Source: Tubiluchus corallicola (lineage: Eukaryota; Priapulida; Priapulimorpha; Priapulimorphida; Tubiluchidae). From it: DNA of 27,968 nt. The stretch covers positions 64,001 to 91,968 of the forward strand of contig JAQGDQ010000819.1 in NCBI GenBank assembly GCA_030141605.1. The letters run 5' to 3'. Made by a program: the position numbers and the translations under genes. Positions 27,461 through 27,968 of this stretch are shown in pieces. Below the pieces are notes generated by a model that saw only the letters and a program-made list of their open reading frames with translations, had not been told where the DNA came from and searched no databases. Every line of letters begins with the position of its first letter. Positions within the stretch are counted from its first letter, which is position 1.

Positions 27461-27968
27461 TTTCTAGAATGAGGACAAAATTTGAAAAGGTAGAAATTCA
27501 GCATGTTGAAGATAGAAATACACGAATGAAAGATGTTAGTACGATGATGTTATGACGATTATCAAGTCATGATAATATTTCCAAAGCATAAATATAGCTA
27601 AAATAAGAATAAAATAAAAAATAAAAAGAGGTAGAATTAATTGCCAATTATATTATATATTTTTATAGAGATGAAATGACAGTTGTGAGAATTCGAATGT
27701 ATATACGGTGAATTAATATTGGTATATATACATTATACATCCACACATTCAAAGCGATCATTCAGCATATGTGTGATTTAAGATTTTTCTTTACTTTATG
27801 AATTGACACAGAAGTTTTGATGTATGCAGGTAATTTATTCCAAGTTATAGGGTCACTAGTGGAAATAAAGTATTTATCAGCATTAGCAATACCGTGAGAT
27901 ACAACAACAAGCAAAATACGAGGAAAAAGTAAATGACTCACAGCTAAAGTACAATCTGGATTGGTATT

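Larger units (their letters stand above)
24537..27951 (-). repeat. right arm of large inverted duplication
   Basis: Reverse complement of 19215-22539, 90 bp longer because of a (CA)n expansion and an 82-bp tandem duplication at the start of the exon 8 copy. The outer edge is at the exon 7-derived AGCTAAAGTA. Past this, 17 bases to the window end do not continue the match. Confidence 0.95.
24933..27951 (-). pseudogene. truncated inverted copy of the dicarboxylate carrier
   Basis: Complement join of 27942-27951 (last 10 bases of exon 7), 26589-26726 (exon 8) and 24933-25034 (exon 9, stop). Exon 9 is identical to the plus-strand gene; exon 8 differs at three synonymous positions (in His, Leu and Pro codons), with no frameshift or stop and splice sites preserved. 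Exons 1-6 and most of exon 7 are absent within the window, so as seen it is a 3' fragment. If the sequence beyond 27968 supplied a 5' part it could be a working paralogue. Read with caution: the pattern is also what a wrongly joined second haplotype would give. Confidence 0.85.

Noticed and set aside
27181-27555. 124-codon frame, longest in the window
   Set aside because: Mostly His-Thr repeats from the (CA)n tract; the low-complexity DNA explains it.

Overview
This is AT-rich, intron-rich nuclear DNA from an animal, most likely an invertebrate (inference). The evidence is two split genes with GT-AG introns, many degraded non-LTR retrotransposons, tRNA-derived SINEs, and many small TIR elements flanked by TA, TTAA or 8-bp target duplications. 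I cannot name the species. No bacterial features, operons or CRISPR arrays are present.

Layout. (1) Positions 270-8453, minus strand: the 5' half of UTP3/SAS10, a nucleolar small-subunit-processome factor, as five exons with matching phases. The gene runs off the left edge. Its introns hold a tRNA-SINE with (ATT)n tail and target duplication, TIR elements (piggyBac-like, hAT-like, and a family present three times), an LTR-like element with a heat-shock-type promoter, a 102-bp perfect-type palindrome and LINE remnants. (2) Positions 8454-12192: a gap of about 3.7 kb between two divergently transcribed genes, mostly repeats, with one unexplained exon-like block on the minus strand. (3) Positions 12193-22140, plus strand: a complete SLC25A10-type mitochondrial dicarboxylate carrier of nine coding exons (296 residues), with all three mitochondrial-carrier repeats. 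Its introns contain pogo/Tigger-like and hAT MITEs, a 5S rRNA-headed composite retroelement, and LINE 3' ends. (4) Positions 19215-27951: a large inverted duplication. The left arm (19215-22539) carries the end of carrier exon 7 plus exons 8 and 9. The right arm (24537-27951) carries the same in opposite orientation, so the carrier faces a truncated tail-to-tail copy across a 2-kb spacer (22540-24536). Exon 9 is identical in both arms and exon 8 differs only at three synonymous sites. This means a very recent event, strong constraint, or a haplotype/assembly artefact.

The two genes have unrelated roles: UTP3 in ribosome biogenesis, and the carrier in malate/succinate-phosphate exchange across the inner mitochondrial membrane. 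The most unusual items are the heat-shock-promoter LTR-like element, the three-copy repeat with a hammerhead-ribozyme-like core at the centre of the inverted duplication, and the 5S-headed composite flanked by 54-bp direct repeats. Gene calls are firm. Transposon family names rest on end motifs and target duplications, without database comparison.
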